A DNA stretch of 64,000 nt from Thalassospira lucentensis MCCC 1A00383 = DSM 14000 (GCF_000421265.1 NZ_ATWN01000006.1:186001-250000), one strand, 5' to 3'; shown: positions 18,040-27,320, counted from the stretch's first letter. Notes: generated by a model not told the origin, from the letters alone. Program-made: numbers and translations.

Positions 18040-19358
18040 CCGATCTTGAACCGTGGAAACTTGGCGCGCCCTTGACCATCACGATGGAAGATGTCGCGAC
18101 CGGCAAGAATGGCGCCACGTCTTTGCCGATTGGCAGGCTCGCCTGGTCGAGGGAACAGCGCCGCGCGATCTTTGAACCCTCAGCAGAGGCCGTGCGCACC
18201 GCCGTCCCCCTTTCCCCGTTCAGCATTGATATAAAATCCGGTGTCAGTGCAGGGGATCACACCGAGTTTGGTGGTCTGCACGGTGTATTTGCTGACAGCT
18301 TGCCCGACGGATGGGGTCGTTTGCTTGTCGATCGCGAGGCCGAATCACGCGGCCTGCGCCGCAGCGACCTTACCCCCGTTGACCGACTTGCGATTGTTGG
18401 CGTGTCGGGCATGGGCGCTCTTGCATATCGACCGGAAGCCGACCGGCAACAGGACAAGGCCGATATGGACCTGGCCCTTCTTGCCGATGCGGTACAACGC
18501 ATTCTGGGCGAGGCCCGCGAACCAACCATCGCCGATGCCGTGAAACTCCGTGCGGCCCTTGGCGGTTCTGGCGGTGCCCGTCCGAAAATCGTCTGTCAGA
18601 TTGCCGAACAGGGCGGGGATAACGCCACATTGCGCCCTGCCAATGCCAAACCCGACCCGGAATTCGGGCACTGGCTTGTAAAATTTGCAACCAAAGAGGA
18701 CGGCCCATATGCCGCCCAAATCGAACATGCCTATGCCCTGATGGCGGCATCAGCCGGGATCAATATGCCAGAAACACGTTTGGTCAGAGCCAAGGACGGG
18801 CGATGTTTTTTTGCCATTCGCCGGTTTGACCGTGACGTGATCAAAACACCCCAAAAGACCGTCTTGCGCCGATGGCATATGCTTTCGGCATCCGGCGCAC
18901 TCCAAAGCGAACACAGCAAATTCGCCTTTGGCTATGAACTCCTTCTGACATGGGCATGGAAGCTCACCAAAGACCAGATCGCCGTCGAAGAAATGTTTCG
19001 CCGTGCGGCCTTTAATGTAATGGCGCATAATCGCGACGATCACGGGCTTCAACATCGTGCAATGCTTGACATGGATGATGCAAAAACGTGGCGATGGCGC
19101 GTCTCACCGGCCTATGACCTTACCCCGTCCGATGGACCCGGTGGCGAACACAGCCTGACAATCGCGGGGGCTGGCAAGGACATTACCCGTGATCACCTTA
19201 TGAAACTTGCCGAACAATCGCCAATTCCGGCAGGCCGGGCAACCACGATCATTGATCAGGTGTCAGAAACTGTCGCGCGCTGGAACGAATTTGCAGAACG
19301 CGTCGAGCTTCCCCGCGCACCATGCAACAGCATCACGCAACTCCACAGCATCCTATAG
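18036..19358 (+). CDS. hipA: HipA-family serine/threonine kinase toxin
   Basis: The 440-residue protein has the HipA N-terminal domain (SGVSAGDHTEFGGLHGVFADSLPDGWG, about residues 70-97) and kinase domain. The glycine-rich loop near residue 173 (GGSGGARPK) contains the serine position that is autophosphorylated in E. coli HipA. The catalytic segment FNVMAHNRDDHGLQH (about 325-339) and the metal-binding SPAYDLTPS (about 357-365) are intact, so the kinase looks active. HipA proteins phosphorylate aminoacyl-tRNA synthetases such as GltX and promote growth arrest. Its substrate here is not known. The C-terminus runs to within 29 bp of a convergent gene. Confidence 0.9.
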   Translation: MTDLEPWKLGAPLTITMEDVATGKNGATSLPIGRLAWSREQRRAIFEPSAEAVRTAVPLSPFSIDIKSGVSAGDHTEFGGLHGVFADSLPDGWGRLLVDREAESRGLRRSDLTPVDRLAIVGVSGMGALAYRPEADRQQDKADMDLALLADAVQRILGEAREPTIADAVKLRAALGGSGGARPKIVCQIAEQGGDNATLRPANAKPDPEFGHWLVKFATKEDGPYAAQIEHAYALMAASAGINMPETRLVRAKDGRCFFAIRRFDRDVIKTPQKTVLRRWHMLSASGALQSEHSKFAFGYELLLTWAWKLTKDQIAVEEMFRRAAFNVMAHNRDDHGLQHRAMLDMDDAKTWRWRVSPAYDLTPSDGPGGEHSLTIAGAGKDITRDHLMKLAEQSPIPAGRATTIIDQVSETVARWNEFAERVELPRAPCNSITQLHSIL

Positions 19359-19387
19359 GCCCCGAAAGCACAAAGGCCCATATCCGA

Positions 19388-19651
19388 TCAGAAATCGATA
19401 CACCGCCCCTTGCTTTCCCAATCGCCAAAGCGGGTGGGTTCCGGGCCTTTCGGGCCGCCGATTTCGCGCTGTTTTGCTGCGGCTTCCTTTGCGGCCTTGG
19501 CTTCGGCAAGGGCGTTGATCGCGTCCTGAGACAAGGCCGGGGCCATATCAGCACCCGCGATCTCTTCGTTCTTTTCTTCACTTGTTTTCGGTTCGGCCTT
19601 TTCTTTTGGCTCTACCTGATGAATGACGGTCTCGCGAAACTTTCCGGTCAT
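19388..19651 (-). CDS. DUF1674 / succinate dehydrogenase assembly factor 4 homologue
   Basis: The 87-residue protein is charged and low-complexity in its first half, rich in Lys, Glu and Ala. It ends with EIGGPKGPEPTRFGDWESKGRCIDF, the diagnostic C-terminal signature of DUF1674/SdhAF4. The eukaryotic members help flavinylated SdhA mature; the bacterial ones are assumed to do the same. The ATG has AGGAG eight bases upstream. It is isolated, convergent with hipA and divergent from tex, with no sdh genes in the window. Confidence 0.88.
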   Translation of the reverse strand: MTGKFRETVIHQVEPKEKAEPKTSEEKNEEIAGADMAPALSQDAINALAEAKAAKEAAAKQREIGGPKGPEPTRFGDWESKGRCIDF

Positions 19652-19898
19652 TCGGCTTCTCCTATTTTAGGGCCTGCACCCTGTAATTCACATTTGCCCA
19701 AGAAATAGCGTCCTGACCACCGTTGGGCAAGCCTGCGTATGGTGCAGCCGAACCGCGCAAAATGCATGGGATTTCAATCCTTTGGAATCAAACGTGGAAT
19801 CGTATTCTGGTCTGATGGAAAAATTTGGCGAAAACTGACTCTTTCCGTGTGCCCTCAAAGCCGCTATTTCAGGCATACGAGCAAAACAAGGAGAAACC

Positions 19899-22328
19899 AT
19901 GCGTCCAATTCCTCAGCGTATCGCCGAAGAACTTTCGGTTCGCCCCGAACAGGTCATTGCCACCATCGAGATGCTCAATGAAGGTTCGACCGTTCCGTTT
20001 ATCGCCCGCTACCGCAAAGAAAAAACCGGCGGGCTTGATGACACCCAATTGCGTACGCTGGAAGAACGCCTGAGGTATCTGACCGAACTTGAAAGCCGCC
20101 GGTCCTCCGTGCTTGAAAGCATCCGCGAACAGGACAAACTCACCCCCGAGCTTGAAGCCGCCATTAACGAGGCCGACACCAAGACCCGTCTTGAAGATTT
20201 GTACCTGCCCTATAAGAAAAAGCGCCGCACCAAGGCCCAGATCGCCCGCGAAGCCGGGCTGGAGCCGCTGGCCGATGGTTTGTTTAGCAACCCGACCCTT
20301 GATCCGGAAACCGAGGCGGCAAAATACGTTGACGCGGAAAAAGGCGTCGAGGACACCAAGGCCGCCCTTGATGGCGCGCGCCAAATCCTGATGGAACGCT
20401 TTGCCGAGGATGCCGACCTTGTCGCCAAGCTGCGTAACCTTTTGTGGAATGACGGTGAAATCACCGCCAGCGTGATTGAGGGCAAGCAGGCCGAGGGGGC
20501 AAAATTCTCCGACTATTTCGAACATTCGGAAAAAGTCAAAACCTGCCCGTCGCACCGCGCACTTGCCCTGTTCAGGGGGCGCAACGAAGACATCCTGCAA
20601 CTTAAACTGACCTTGGGTGCCGAGGACGAAGCCCGCCCGCGCAGTCAGGCAGGCCGGGCCGAAATCATGATCGCGGCCCACGTCGGGATTGCCGACAAGG
20701 GCCGTGCCGCGGATAAATGGCTTGTCGATACCGTGCGCTGGACCTGGCGGGTCAAATTGTCACTGTCGATCGAGCTTGATCTGTTTGGGTCGCTGCGTGA
20801 CAGTGCTGAAGAAGACGCAATCAAGGTCTTTGCCAATAACCTCAAAGACCTTCTTTTGGCCGCTCCTGCCGGGCAAAAGGCCACCATGGGTCTGGATCCG
20901 GGTGTGCGCACCGGGGTCAAGGTTGCCGTGGTGGATGCCACGGGCAAACTGGTCGATACCGCGACGGTTTACCCGTTCCAGCCGCGCAATGATGTCGACG
21001 GTGCGATTAACACCATGGCCGCCCTTGCCGCCCGTCATAAGATCGAGTTGATCGCGATTGGCAATGGCACGTTTTCGCGTGAAACCGATGACCTTGCCGG
21101 GCAGATGCTTAAACGCTTCCCGGCCCTGACCGCGACCAAGGTCATTGTGAATGAGTCGGGTGCATCGATCTATTCCGCATCGCAATTTGCCGCCGAAGAA
21201 TTCCCCGATCTCGATGTATCCTTGCGCGGGGCCGCATCAATCGCGCGCCGTTTGCAGGACCCATTGGCCGAACTGGTCAAGATCGAACCAAAATCCATCG
21301 GGGTTGGGCAGTATCAGCACGACGTATCGGAAACCAAACTGGCAAAATCGCTCGATGCCGTGGTTGAGGATTGCGTGAACGGGGTGGGTGTTGACCTCAA
21401 TACCGCATCAATCCCGCTTTTGACCCGTGTGGCGGGGCTTAGCGAAACACTGGCGCGCAATATCGTCGGATATCGCGATTCAAACGGCGCATTCCAGTCG
21501 CGTACAGACCTTAAAAAGGTCGAACGTCTTGGTCCCAAGGCGTTTGAACAATGTGCGGGCTTCTTGCGCATTCGCGGGGCCACCAACCCGCTCGATGCAT
21601 CTGCCGTTCACCCGGAAGCCTATCCGCTGGTCAAAAAGATCGGCGCACAGGCTTCAAAATCGCTTGCCGATCTGATTGGCGATTCGGCCTTTATCAAAAC
21701 GCTGCGCGCCGAAGATTACGCCGACGAGACATTCGGTGTGCCAACCATCCGCGACATCATTGCCGAGCTGGACAAACCCGGCCGTGACCCGCGCCCGGAA
21801 TTCAAGACCGCCAAATTCACCGATGGTGTCAATGAAATCAAGGACCTGAAAGCAGGTATGAAGCTTGAAGGAACCGTCACCAACGTCACCAATTTCGGCG
21901 CATTTGTCGATATTGGCGTGCATCAGGATGGCTTGGTCCATATTTCCCAACTGGCCGACAAATTTGTCGAAGACCCCCGTCAGGTGGTCAAGGCCGGTCA
22001 GATCGTTTCGGTCACTGTGATGGAAGTCGACGCGCCGCGTAAACGCATCGGGCTGTCGATGAAATCGGCGCCGGATTACGAAGGCACACGCGAACGCCGA
22101 AATGACAGCCAAGCCGCCGCCCCACGTGGCGGGCAGGCACATTCAGGCACCCGCCCCAACCACAATCGCGGCAATACTGGTGGCGCTGGTGGTGCTGGTG
22201 GCGGACATAATGCACGCGGAAATTCTGCGCGGAATTCTGCTGGTGGATCATCTTCTGGGTCATCTGGCGGCGACGCTGGTGGTGCGATGGCCGCAGCCCT
22301 GAAGGCCGCGATGGAACGCCGTAAATAG
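19899..22328 (+). CDS. tex: Tex-family S1 RNA-binding transcription accessory protein
   Basis: The 809-residue protein has the Tex N-terminal helical domain ([17 protein letters not shown] near residues 32-48), the YqgF/RNase H-like domain ([17 protein letters not shown], about 330-346), helix-hairpin-helix repeats (about 480-560) and an S1 domain at about 652-722 ([28 protein letters not shown]). The last 80 residues are an unusual Gly/Asn/Ser-rich low-complexity tail ending in AMERRK. Tex binds nucleic acid and affects transcription and stress tolerance. A good AAGGAG precedes the ATG. A strong terminator follows, so it is probably monocistronic. Confidence 0.95.
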   Translation: MRPIPQRIAEELSVRPEQVIATIEMLNEGSTVPFIARYRKEKTGGLDDTQLRTLEERLRYLTELESRRSSVLESIREQDKLTPELEAAINEADTKTRLEDLYLPYKKKRRTKAQIAREAGLEPLADGLFSNPTLDPETEAAKYVDAEKGVEDTKAALDGARQILMERFAEDADLVAKLRNLLWNDGEITASVIEGKQAEGAKFSDYFEHSEKVKTCPSHRALALFRGRNEDILQLKLTLGAEDEARPRSQAGRAEIMIAAHVGIADKGRAADKWLVDTVRWTWRVKLSLSIELDLFGSLRDSAEEDAIKVFANNLKDLLLAAPAGQKATMGLDPGVRTGVKVAVVDATGKLVDTATVYPFQPRNDVDGAINTMAALAARHKIELIAIGNGTFSRETDDLAGQMLKRFPALTATKVIVNESGASIYSASQFAAEEFPDLDVSLRGAASIARRLQDPLAELVKIEPKSIGVGQYQHDVSETKLAKSLDAVVEDCVNGVGVDLNTASIPLLTRVAGLSETLARNIVGYRDSNGAFQSRTDLKKVERLGPKAFEQCAGFLRIRGATNPLDASAVHPEAYPLVKKIGAQASKSLADLIGDSAFIKTLRAEDYADETFGVPTIRDIIAELDKPGRDPRPEFKTAKFTDGVNEIKDLKAGMKLEGTVTNVTNFGAFVDIGVHQDGLVHISQLADKFVEDPRQVVKAGQIVSVTVMEVDAPRKRIGLSMKSAPDYEGTRERRNDSQAAAPRGGQAHSGTRPNHNRGNTGGAGGAGGGHNARGNSARNSAGGSSSGSSGGDAGGAMAAALKAAMERRK

Positions 22329-22370
22329 GCACTGCGCATACGCGCACCCCGCGTTCTAATCGGAATATAA

Positions 22371-22412
22371 AAGGCGGCGGGATATGGCATACACCATCCC
22401 GCCGCCTTTTTT
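22371..22412 (+). terminator. Intrinsic terminator of tex
   Basis: AAGGCGGCGGGAT (22371-22383) pairs perfectly with ATCCCGCCGCCTT (22396-22408) and is followed by a T run. Confidence 0.92.
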
Positions 22413-22487
22413 ACGGCATTCGGATATAACGCACCATACATAGGGCGAATTGACACAAAGCACGGAAAAACCCATGTTGCAGGTTCA

Positions 22488-22594
22488 CCAAGGGGAGCCT
22501 CGACAGGAGGCTGAGAAACTGCCCCGTGCAATCAAAGCACATGCGCAGTGACCCGTTGAACCTGATCCAGTTCATACTGGCGTAGGGACGGTGC
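22488..22594 (+). ncRNA. TPP riboswitch (THI element)
   Basis: The conserved TPP aptamer is readable: GGGGAGCC near 22492, CAGGAGGCTGAGA near 22504 and GACCCGTTGAACCTGATC near 22549, then CATACTGGCGTAGGGA near 22573. The spacing between the pyrimidine and pyrophosphate sensor helices is normal. It lies about 95 bp upstream of thiM and should switch the thiM-thiE operon off when thiamine pyrophosphate is abundant. Confidence 0.95.
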
Positions 22595-22649
22595 GAACGT
22601 TGCCAACATTTTAAACAACGTTCTCCATCATTCCGACTTCGAACTGGGT

Positions 22650-22680
22650 CTCCAACGCTGCGACACAAGACGCATTGGAG
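22650..22680 (+). promoter_or_regulatory. Ribosome-binding-site sequestering hairpin of the TPP riboswitch
   Basis: CTCCAACGC (22650-22658) pairs with GCATTGGAG (22672-22680) except for one mismatch. The right arm contains the GGAG Shine-Dalgarno sequence of thiM. A perfect upstream repeat, GAACGTTG / CAACGTTC (about 22594-22622), is a possible competing structure. This suggests control at translation initiation. Confidence 0.55.
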
Positions 22681-22687
22681 CCTCGAT

Positions 22688-23497
22688 ATGACGACCGACC
22701 TTACCCAAACCACAACCGATCTTTATGAACGCATGCGTGCGACCAATCCATTGGTCCAGTGCATCACCAATTATGTTGCGATGAACTACGCCGCCAATGT
22801 CTTGCTGGCGGCGGGTGCCTCCCCCGCCATGGTCCATACGCCCGAAGAATCCGGTGAATTTGCCGCCATCGCCAGTGCATTGACCGTCAATATCGGCACC
22901 CTGTCGCCCAACTGGGTTGAAGGCATGATTGCCGCGGCAAAATCGGCCAATGATGCAGGCAAACCATGGGTGCTTGATCCGGTCGCGCATTTTGCAACCG
23001 GATATCGTCAGGGCACCACAACCGAACTCCTGAAACTCAACCCCACCATCATTCGCGGCAATGCATCGGAAATCATCGCCCTTGGCGGCGGACAAAGTGC
23101 CGGTCAGGGTGTCGATAGTGGCGATCCGGTCGAACAGGCCGAAGACGCCGCACGCACCCTTGCCACCGCGCAAAAGGCGATTGTGGCCGTCACCGGCGAG
23201 GTTGATTTCGTTACCGATGGCACGCGGTCGGTGCGCATTGCCGGTGGATCGGACCTGATGCCAAAAATCACCGCCATGGGCTGTGCGCTAACCGCCCTTA
23301 CCGGCGCCTATGTCGCCATTGCGCCGGATCAGGCGTTTGAAGCCACCGTTGCCGCCCTTGCCAATTTTGCCGTTGCAGGCGAAATCGCCGCCCAATCGGC
23401 AAACGGCCCGGCATCGTTCATGATCGCCTTTGTCGACGGGCTCTACACCCTTGATGCTCCAACCTTTAAAGCCAACGCCCGGATCACTGCCCAATGA
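22688..23497 (+). CDS. thiM: Hydroxyethylthiazole kinase
   Basis: The 269-residue ribokinase-fold enzyme phosphorylates 4-methyl-5-(2-hydroxyethyl)thiazole in thiamine salvage. Typical segments are PLVQCITNYVAMNYAANVLLAAGASPAM, VLDPVAHFATGYR, IIRGNASEI and the C-terminal MGCALTALTGA with the catalytic cysteine. The TPP riboswitch directly upstream supports the assignment, and thiE overlaps its stop codon. Without thiC or thiG nearby the pair looks like a salvage module. Confidence 0.96.
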   Translation: MTTDLTQTTTDLYERMRATNPLVQCITNYVAMNYAANVLLAAGASPAMVHTPEESGEFAAIASALTVNIGTLSPNWVEGMIAAAKSANDAGKPWVLDPVAHFATGYRQGTTTELLKLNPTIIRGNASEIIALGGGQSAGQGVDSGDPVEQAEDAARTLATAQKAIVAVTGEVDFVTDGTRSVRIAGGSDLMPKITAMGCALTALTGAYVAIAPDQAFEATVAALANFAVAGEIAAQSANGPASFMIAFVDGLYTLDAPTFKANARITAQ

Positions 23498-24141
23498 AGA
23501 CCTTTGACCTTTCGCTGTATCTGGTTCTCGACCCTGATCTGTGCCGGACCCATTCGATGGTTGAAACCACCATGGCCGCAATCGCCGGTGGGGCAACGAT
23601 TGTTCAGCTGCGCGACAAGAAAGTCGGCACCGAGGGCCTGATCCGGATCGGACGGGAATTGATGGATGCCATGGCGGGCAGCGGTGTGCCGTTGATTGTG
23701 AATGACGATATCGATGCGGCCATCGCGATTGGCGCCGATGGGCTTCATGTTGGTCAGGATGACATGCCGTCACGAACCGCCCGCGAACGTCTTGGCCGCG
23801 ACAAGATCATCGGCCTTTCAATTGAAAATGAAGCCGTCGCCCGCAAAGTTGACCCGGCGATTGTCGATTATGTCGGCGTCGGCCCTGTCTTTGCCACCGC
23901 GACCAAACCCGATCACAAACCCGCCATCGGCTTTGACGGTTTGGCGCAGCTGATCAAGATTGCCAAACTGCCATCCGTTGCCATTGGTGGACTTAAACAG
24001 GATCATGTCGATCCGGTTTTTGCCGCCGGGGCCGACGGGCTTGCCGTGGTATCGGCCATTTGCGGGCAACCTGATCCCGAGGCCGCAGCACATAAAATCG
24101 CAACCGAAATTATGGCCACAAAGTCGGCATTGACCCCTTGA
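23494..24141 (+). CDS. thiE: Thiamine phosphate synthase
   Basis: This 215-residue TIM-barrel enzyme joins thiazole phosphate and HMP pyrophosphate to make thiamine phosphate. Visible motifs are TIVQLRDKKV, the metal-binding VNDDIDAAIAIGADGLHVGQDD, YVGVGPVFATATK and the phosphate-binding VAIGGLKQDHV. It overlaps thiM by ATGA and shares the riboswitch. A hairpin about 50 bp downstream probably ends the transcript. Confidence 0.96.
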   Translation: MKTFDLSLYLVLDPDLCRTHSMVETTMAAIAGGATIVQLRDKKVGTEGLIRIGRELMDAMAGSGVPLIVNDDIDAAIAIGADGLHVGQDDMPSRTARERLGRDKIIGLSIENEAVARKVDPAIVDYVGVGPVFATATKPDHKPAIGFDGLAQLIKIAKLPSVAIGGLKQDHVDPVFAAGADGLAVVSAICGQPDPEAAAHKIATEIMATKSALTP

Positions 24142-24190
24142 AATCTGGCGAATGTGCCATGTGACCCAAAGATATTTGCATGATTCTGCC

Positions 24191-24231
24191 CAATGCCCGT
24201 TTCCGTAAATGGTTGCGGGCATTGAATGTTT
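24191..24231 (+). terminator. Probable terminator of thiM-thiE
   Basis: CAATGCCCG (24191-24199) pairs perfectly with CGGGCATTG (24216-24224) and is followed by a short T4 tract. The loop is long, so this is a moderate call. Confidence 0.5.
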
Positions 24232-24361
24232 TGGTCCATGCATGGCTGCCCATCGTCCAAAGCACGAACCGGCACGGAAATGCCTCAATTGCGCCGCGAA
24301 TTCTTCTGCTTCGGGGGGCATCTTTGGGGCATGGAAAATGCACAAACGCGCGAGGGATATC

Positions 24362-24667
24362 ATGTTGAAATCTTTGCGTAGCAAACCGGTTGCCATTGCC
24401 CTCGCCTCTATCTTCATGGGCGCGACAGCCGCCTTGGCTGCAATCAAGATCGCCCCGAAACCGACGACAGACAGTGTGACCGTCTATTCGGAAATACCCC
24501 AGGGTCAGGTGATTCTAAGCCATCAGGACGGCACGATTGCCTTTAATCGAAATTGCAAAAGATTCCCCTGTCAGCTTGATATCTCATCGCTGTCAAAGGG
24601 TGAATACGATGTCATGATCCGCAATGGCACCGACATCCAGCAAATGGTCGCCTTGTACAAGGAATAA
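24362..24667 (+). CDS. Small exported protein of unknown function
   Basis: The 101-residue product has a clear Sec signal peptide (LKSLRSKPVAIALASIFMGATAALA, cleavage probably near residue 26) and a mature part of about 75 residues predicted to be mostly beta, with two cysteines five residues apart (NCKRFPC) that could form a disulphide. I recognise no family. An upstream extension of the frame to 24209 is not credible because the signal peptide would be internal; the ATG at 24362 follows a GAGGG. The stop codon lies inside a 14-bp tandem duplication. Confidence 0.7.
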   Translation: MLKSLRSKPVAIALASIFMGATAALAAIKIAPKPTTDSVTVYSEIPQGQVILSHQDGTIAFNRNCKRFPCQLDISSLSKGEYDVMIRNGTDIQQMVALYKE

Positions 24668-24683
24668 TTTACAAGGAATAATT
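24656..24683 (+). repeat. 14-bp tandem duplication across a stop codon
   Basis: TACAAGGAATAATT occurs twice in immediate succession (24656-24669 and 24670-24683). The first copy contains the end and stop of the small exported protein gene; the second repeats them out of use. Confidence 0.9.
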
Positions 24684-25007
24684 CCCGATCAACCCGATGG
24701 TGGCATCGTCCCCGTCCCCATCCCCATCCCCGATGCCGGGTGGAAAATTTGCACTCTTTCGGGAACGTTTTTCCATCTGACAAGTTCATCATACAGGGTT
24801 GGACAATCGCCCGTTGCCACACGCGACATTGCATTAAAGCGCTGTTGTCCTAGATAAAGGCCACAGACATCTTCTTTGCCGCGATGATGAAAGCCCGCAA
24901 CAAAGGTTTACAACAGGTTGCACGGGAATTTAACTTTCACCCAGCGCGCAAAAAGGGATATGTTGCGTTACCGCACAGACCAATAATGAAAGTCGAGGAA
25001 CTGTATC
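24668..25007. other. Intergenic region upstream of sodB
   Basis: This region of about 340 bp holds the second copy of the 14-bp duplication and a C-rich run (CCCC-AT/GT repeats near 24712-24730), and should hold the sodB promoter. No Fur-box-like palindrome and no convincing coding frame were seen. Confidence 0.5.
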
Positions 25008-25613
25008 ATGGCATTTGAACTCCCAGCACTTCCGTATGCACACGACGCGCTTGCACCCGTCATGTCGGCTGAAACCCTTGAGTTTCACCATGACAAACAT
25101 CACAACGCCTATGTTGTGAATGGCAATAAGCTGCTCGAAGGGTCGGGCCTTGAAGGCAAGTCACTCGAAGAAGTCGTTGTTGCTTCCTATGGTGACGCGG
25201 CCAAAGCCGGTCTTTTCAACAACGCTGCCCAGCACTGGAACCATATCGAGTTCTGGAAAATGATGAAGAAAAATGGCGGCGGCAACCTTCCGGGTGAACT
25301 GGAAAAGAAAATCGTCGAAGATTTCGGCTCTGTCGACGCCTTCAAAGAAGCCTTCGTACAGGCCGGTGTCACCCAGTTCGGTTCGGGCTGGTGCTGGCTG
25401 GCAATGGACAAATCGGGCAAACTGGTTGTGACCAAAACCCCGAATGCGGAAAACCCGCTGGTCCACGGTCAGACCCCGCTGCTCGGGTGTGATGTTTGGG
25501 AACACTCCTATTACATCGATTACCGCAATGCGCGCCCTGACTACGTCAAAGCGTTCCTCGACAGCCTGGTAAACTGGGAATATGTCGCAGAACGTTTCTC
25601 CAAAGCTGGCTAA
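25008..25613 (+). CDS. sodB: Superoxide dismutase, Fe type
   Basis: The 201-residue cytoplasmic enzyme dismutates superoxide. Metal ligands are in the expected places: His in EFHHDKHHNAYV near residue 27, His in NNAAQHWNHIEFW near 74, and Asp and His in DVWEHSYYIDYRNARPDYV near 157-161. QFGSGWCWLAM and the NAAQHWNH context fit iron-type more than manganese-type enzymes. A GAGGAA precedes the ATG and a strong terminator follows, so it is a single-gene unit. Confidence 0.96.
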   Translation: MAFELPALPYAHDALAPVMSAETLEFHHDKHHNAYVVNGNKLLEGSGLEGKSLEEVVVASYGDAAKAGLFNNAAQHWNHIEFWKMMKKNGGGNLPGELEKKIVEDFGSVDAFKEAFVQAGVTQFGSGWCWLAMDKSGKLVVTKTPNAENPLVHGQTPLLGCDVWEHSYYIDYRNARPDYVKAFLDSLVNWEYVAERFSKAG

Positions 25614-25644
25614 TCAAGCCTTACGCTTTGAGACAGAATTAAAG

Positions 25645-25673
25645 AAAGCGGCTCCTTCGGGGGCCGCTTTTTT
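25645..25673 (+). terminator. Intrinsic terminator of sodB
   Basis: AAAGCGGCTCC-TTCG-GGGGCCGCTTT, with a stable tetraloop and a T run, lies 32 bp after the stop. Confidence 0.93.
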
Positions 25674-25710
25674 ATGCGTGATTGCGATCCCGACCTAATT
25701 GGCGAAGGCA

Positions 25711-25746
25711 ATCAAAAGAAAACCCCGCCGGAAAACCGGCGGGGCT
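25711..25746 (-). terminator. Intrinsic terminator of the amaB operon
   Basis: On the minus strand CCCCGCCGG-TTTT-CCGGCGGGG is followed by TTTTCTTTTGAT. It closes the three-gene catabolic operon 27 bp after the aldehyde dehydrogenase stop. Confidence 0.92.
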
Positions 25747-25772
25747 TGGATCGTCACTGATCGGGCGAGAAA

Positions 25773-27272
25773 TCAGATATCGAATTTAATCCCCTGCGCC
25801 AACGGCAACTCACGGGAATAGTTAATCGTGTTGGTCGCGCGGCGCATGTAACCTTTCCATGCATCCGAACCGGACTCGCGTCCGCCACCGGTTTCTTTCT
25901 CGCCGCCAAACGCACCGCCGATTTCCGCACCCGACGGGCCGATATTGACGTTGGCAATCCCGCAATCAGACCCGACGGCAGAAAGGAACAGTTCGGTTTC
26001 ACGAAGATCGGTCGAGAAGATGCAGCTCGACAACCCTTGCGGCACGTCATTCTGAAGCGCGATGGCTTCTTCAAGCGTCTCATAGGTCATGACATACAGG
26101 ATCGGTGCAAAGGTCTCATGCTTCACCGTGTCCGTCTGACCGGGCATTTCAACCACCGACGGAGTGACATAGAACGCATTCGGGTATTTGGACTCCAGTG
26201 TGCGTTCACCACCATGCACCGTCCCACCATCTGCCTTGGCCTTGGTCAGGGCGGCCTGCATGTTGGTGTAGGCATCTTCGTCAATCAGCGGCCCCACCAG
26301 CACACCGTCTTCAAGCGGATCACCGATGGAAACCGATTTGTAAGCCGCGATGATTTTCGGCAACAACTCGTCCTTAACATCCTTATGGACAATCAGGCGA
26401 CGCAAGGACGTGCAGCGCTGACCACAGGTACCAACAGCCGAGAACACCACCGCACGCACCGACATGTCGATATCGGCTGACGGGGTGACGATCATGGCGT
26501 TATTGCCACCAAGCTCAAGGATGGTGCGGCCAAAACGCTGGGCCACACGCGGGGCAACTTCGCGGCCCATGCGGGTCGAACCGGTTGCCGAAATCAGCGA
26601 AACATCCCGGCTGTCGGTCATGATTTCACCGATTTCACGGTCGCCAACAACCACCTGATGCAGGTTGGCCGGGGCATCGCCAAATTTCGCGATCGCTTTT
26701 TCAAGGATCTTCTGACAGGCAAGGGCGGTAACCGGGGTTTTTTCCGATGGTTTCCAGATCACGGCATTGCCGCACGCCAGCGCAAGCGCGGTGTTCCATG
26801 CCCATGGTGCCACCGGGAAGTTAAACGCGGTAATCAGGCCAACAACGCCCAGCGGATGCCAGTTTTCCATCATTTTGTGGCCCGGACGTTCGGACGCAAC
26901 CGTCAAACCATAAAGCTGACGCGACAGACCAACTGCGAAATCGCAGATATCAATCATTTCCTGAACTTCGCCAAGACCTTCCTGATAAATCTTGCCACAT
27001 TCAAGTGACACCAGACGGCCCAGTGGTTCCTTGGCTGCGCGCAGTTCTTCGCCCAGAATACGCACCAGCTCACCACGGCGCGGGCCGGGCACCTGACGCC
27101 ATGCGCCAAACGCCTTTTTGGCATTGCCGATGATGTCGGTCATTTCGGCCGACGTGGTTTCGGGCACGGTCGCAAAGGTTGACCCGTCAACCGGGGTCCG
27201 GACGTTCAGCGTACCACTGGCGATTTCGGCGTCAGACAGACCAAGCTCGGTCAGGATGGATGTGTAACTCAC
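25773..27272 (-). CDS. amaB: ALDH7-type L-aminoadipate-semialdehyde / piperidine-6-carboxylate dehydrogenase
   Basis: The 499-residue NAD-dependent aldehyde dehydrogenase resembles antiquitin and Pseudomonas AmaB: EVQEMIDICDFAVGLSRQLYGLTVASERPGHKMMENWHPLGVVG is typical. LELGGNNAM gives the general-base Glu, and GTCGQRCTSLRRL gives the catalytic Cys near residue 287. The enzyme oxidises alpha-aminoadipate semialdehyde, in equilibrium with piperidine-6-carboxylate, to 2-aminoadipate in lysine and pipecolate breakdown. The aminotransferase and FAD oxidase genes upstream fit that pathway. The exact substrate is inferred from family and context. Confidence 0.88.
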   Translation of the reverse strand: MSYTSILTELGLSDAEIASGTLNVRTPVDGSTFATVPETTSAEMTDIIGNAKKAFGAWRQVPGPRRGELVRILGEELRAAKEPLGRLVSLECGKIYQEGLGEVQEMIDICDFAVGLSRQLYGLTVASERPGHKMMENWHPLGVVGLITAFNFPVAPWAWNTALALACGNAVIWKPSEKTPVTALACQKILEKAIAKFGDAPANLHQVVVGDREIGEIMTDSRDVSLISATGSTRMGREVAPRVAQRFGRTILELGGNNAMIVTPSADIDMSVRAVVFSAVGTCGQRCTSLRRLIVHKDVKDELLPKIIAAYKSVSIGDPLEDGVLVGPLIDEDAYTNMQAALTKAKADGGTVHGGERTLESKYPNAFYVTPSVVEMPGQTDTVKHETFAPILYVMTYETLEEAIALQNDVPQGLSSCIFSTDLRETELFLSAVGSDCGIANVNIGPSGAEIGGAFGGEKETGGGRESGSDAWKGYMRRATNTINYSRELPLAQGIKFDI

Positions 27273-27320
27273 AGTAAAACTCCCTTCTTTTAAAACTCTT
27301 TGGCGATCATCGCCGACCGC

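Noticed and set aside
17329-19358. The hipBA and small-protein region as a mobile genomic island
   Set aside because: No integrase, transposase, attachment repeats, tRNA or clear composition shift is visible at its edges.
19869-20681. A 270-codon minus-strand frame opposite tex
   Set aside because: Its translation has no coherent domain, and tex is unambiguous in this region.
24712-24730. A C-rich run as a possible functional repeat
   Set aside because: The units (CCCCGT, CCCCAT) are short and irregular, and nothing ties them to a known element.
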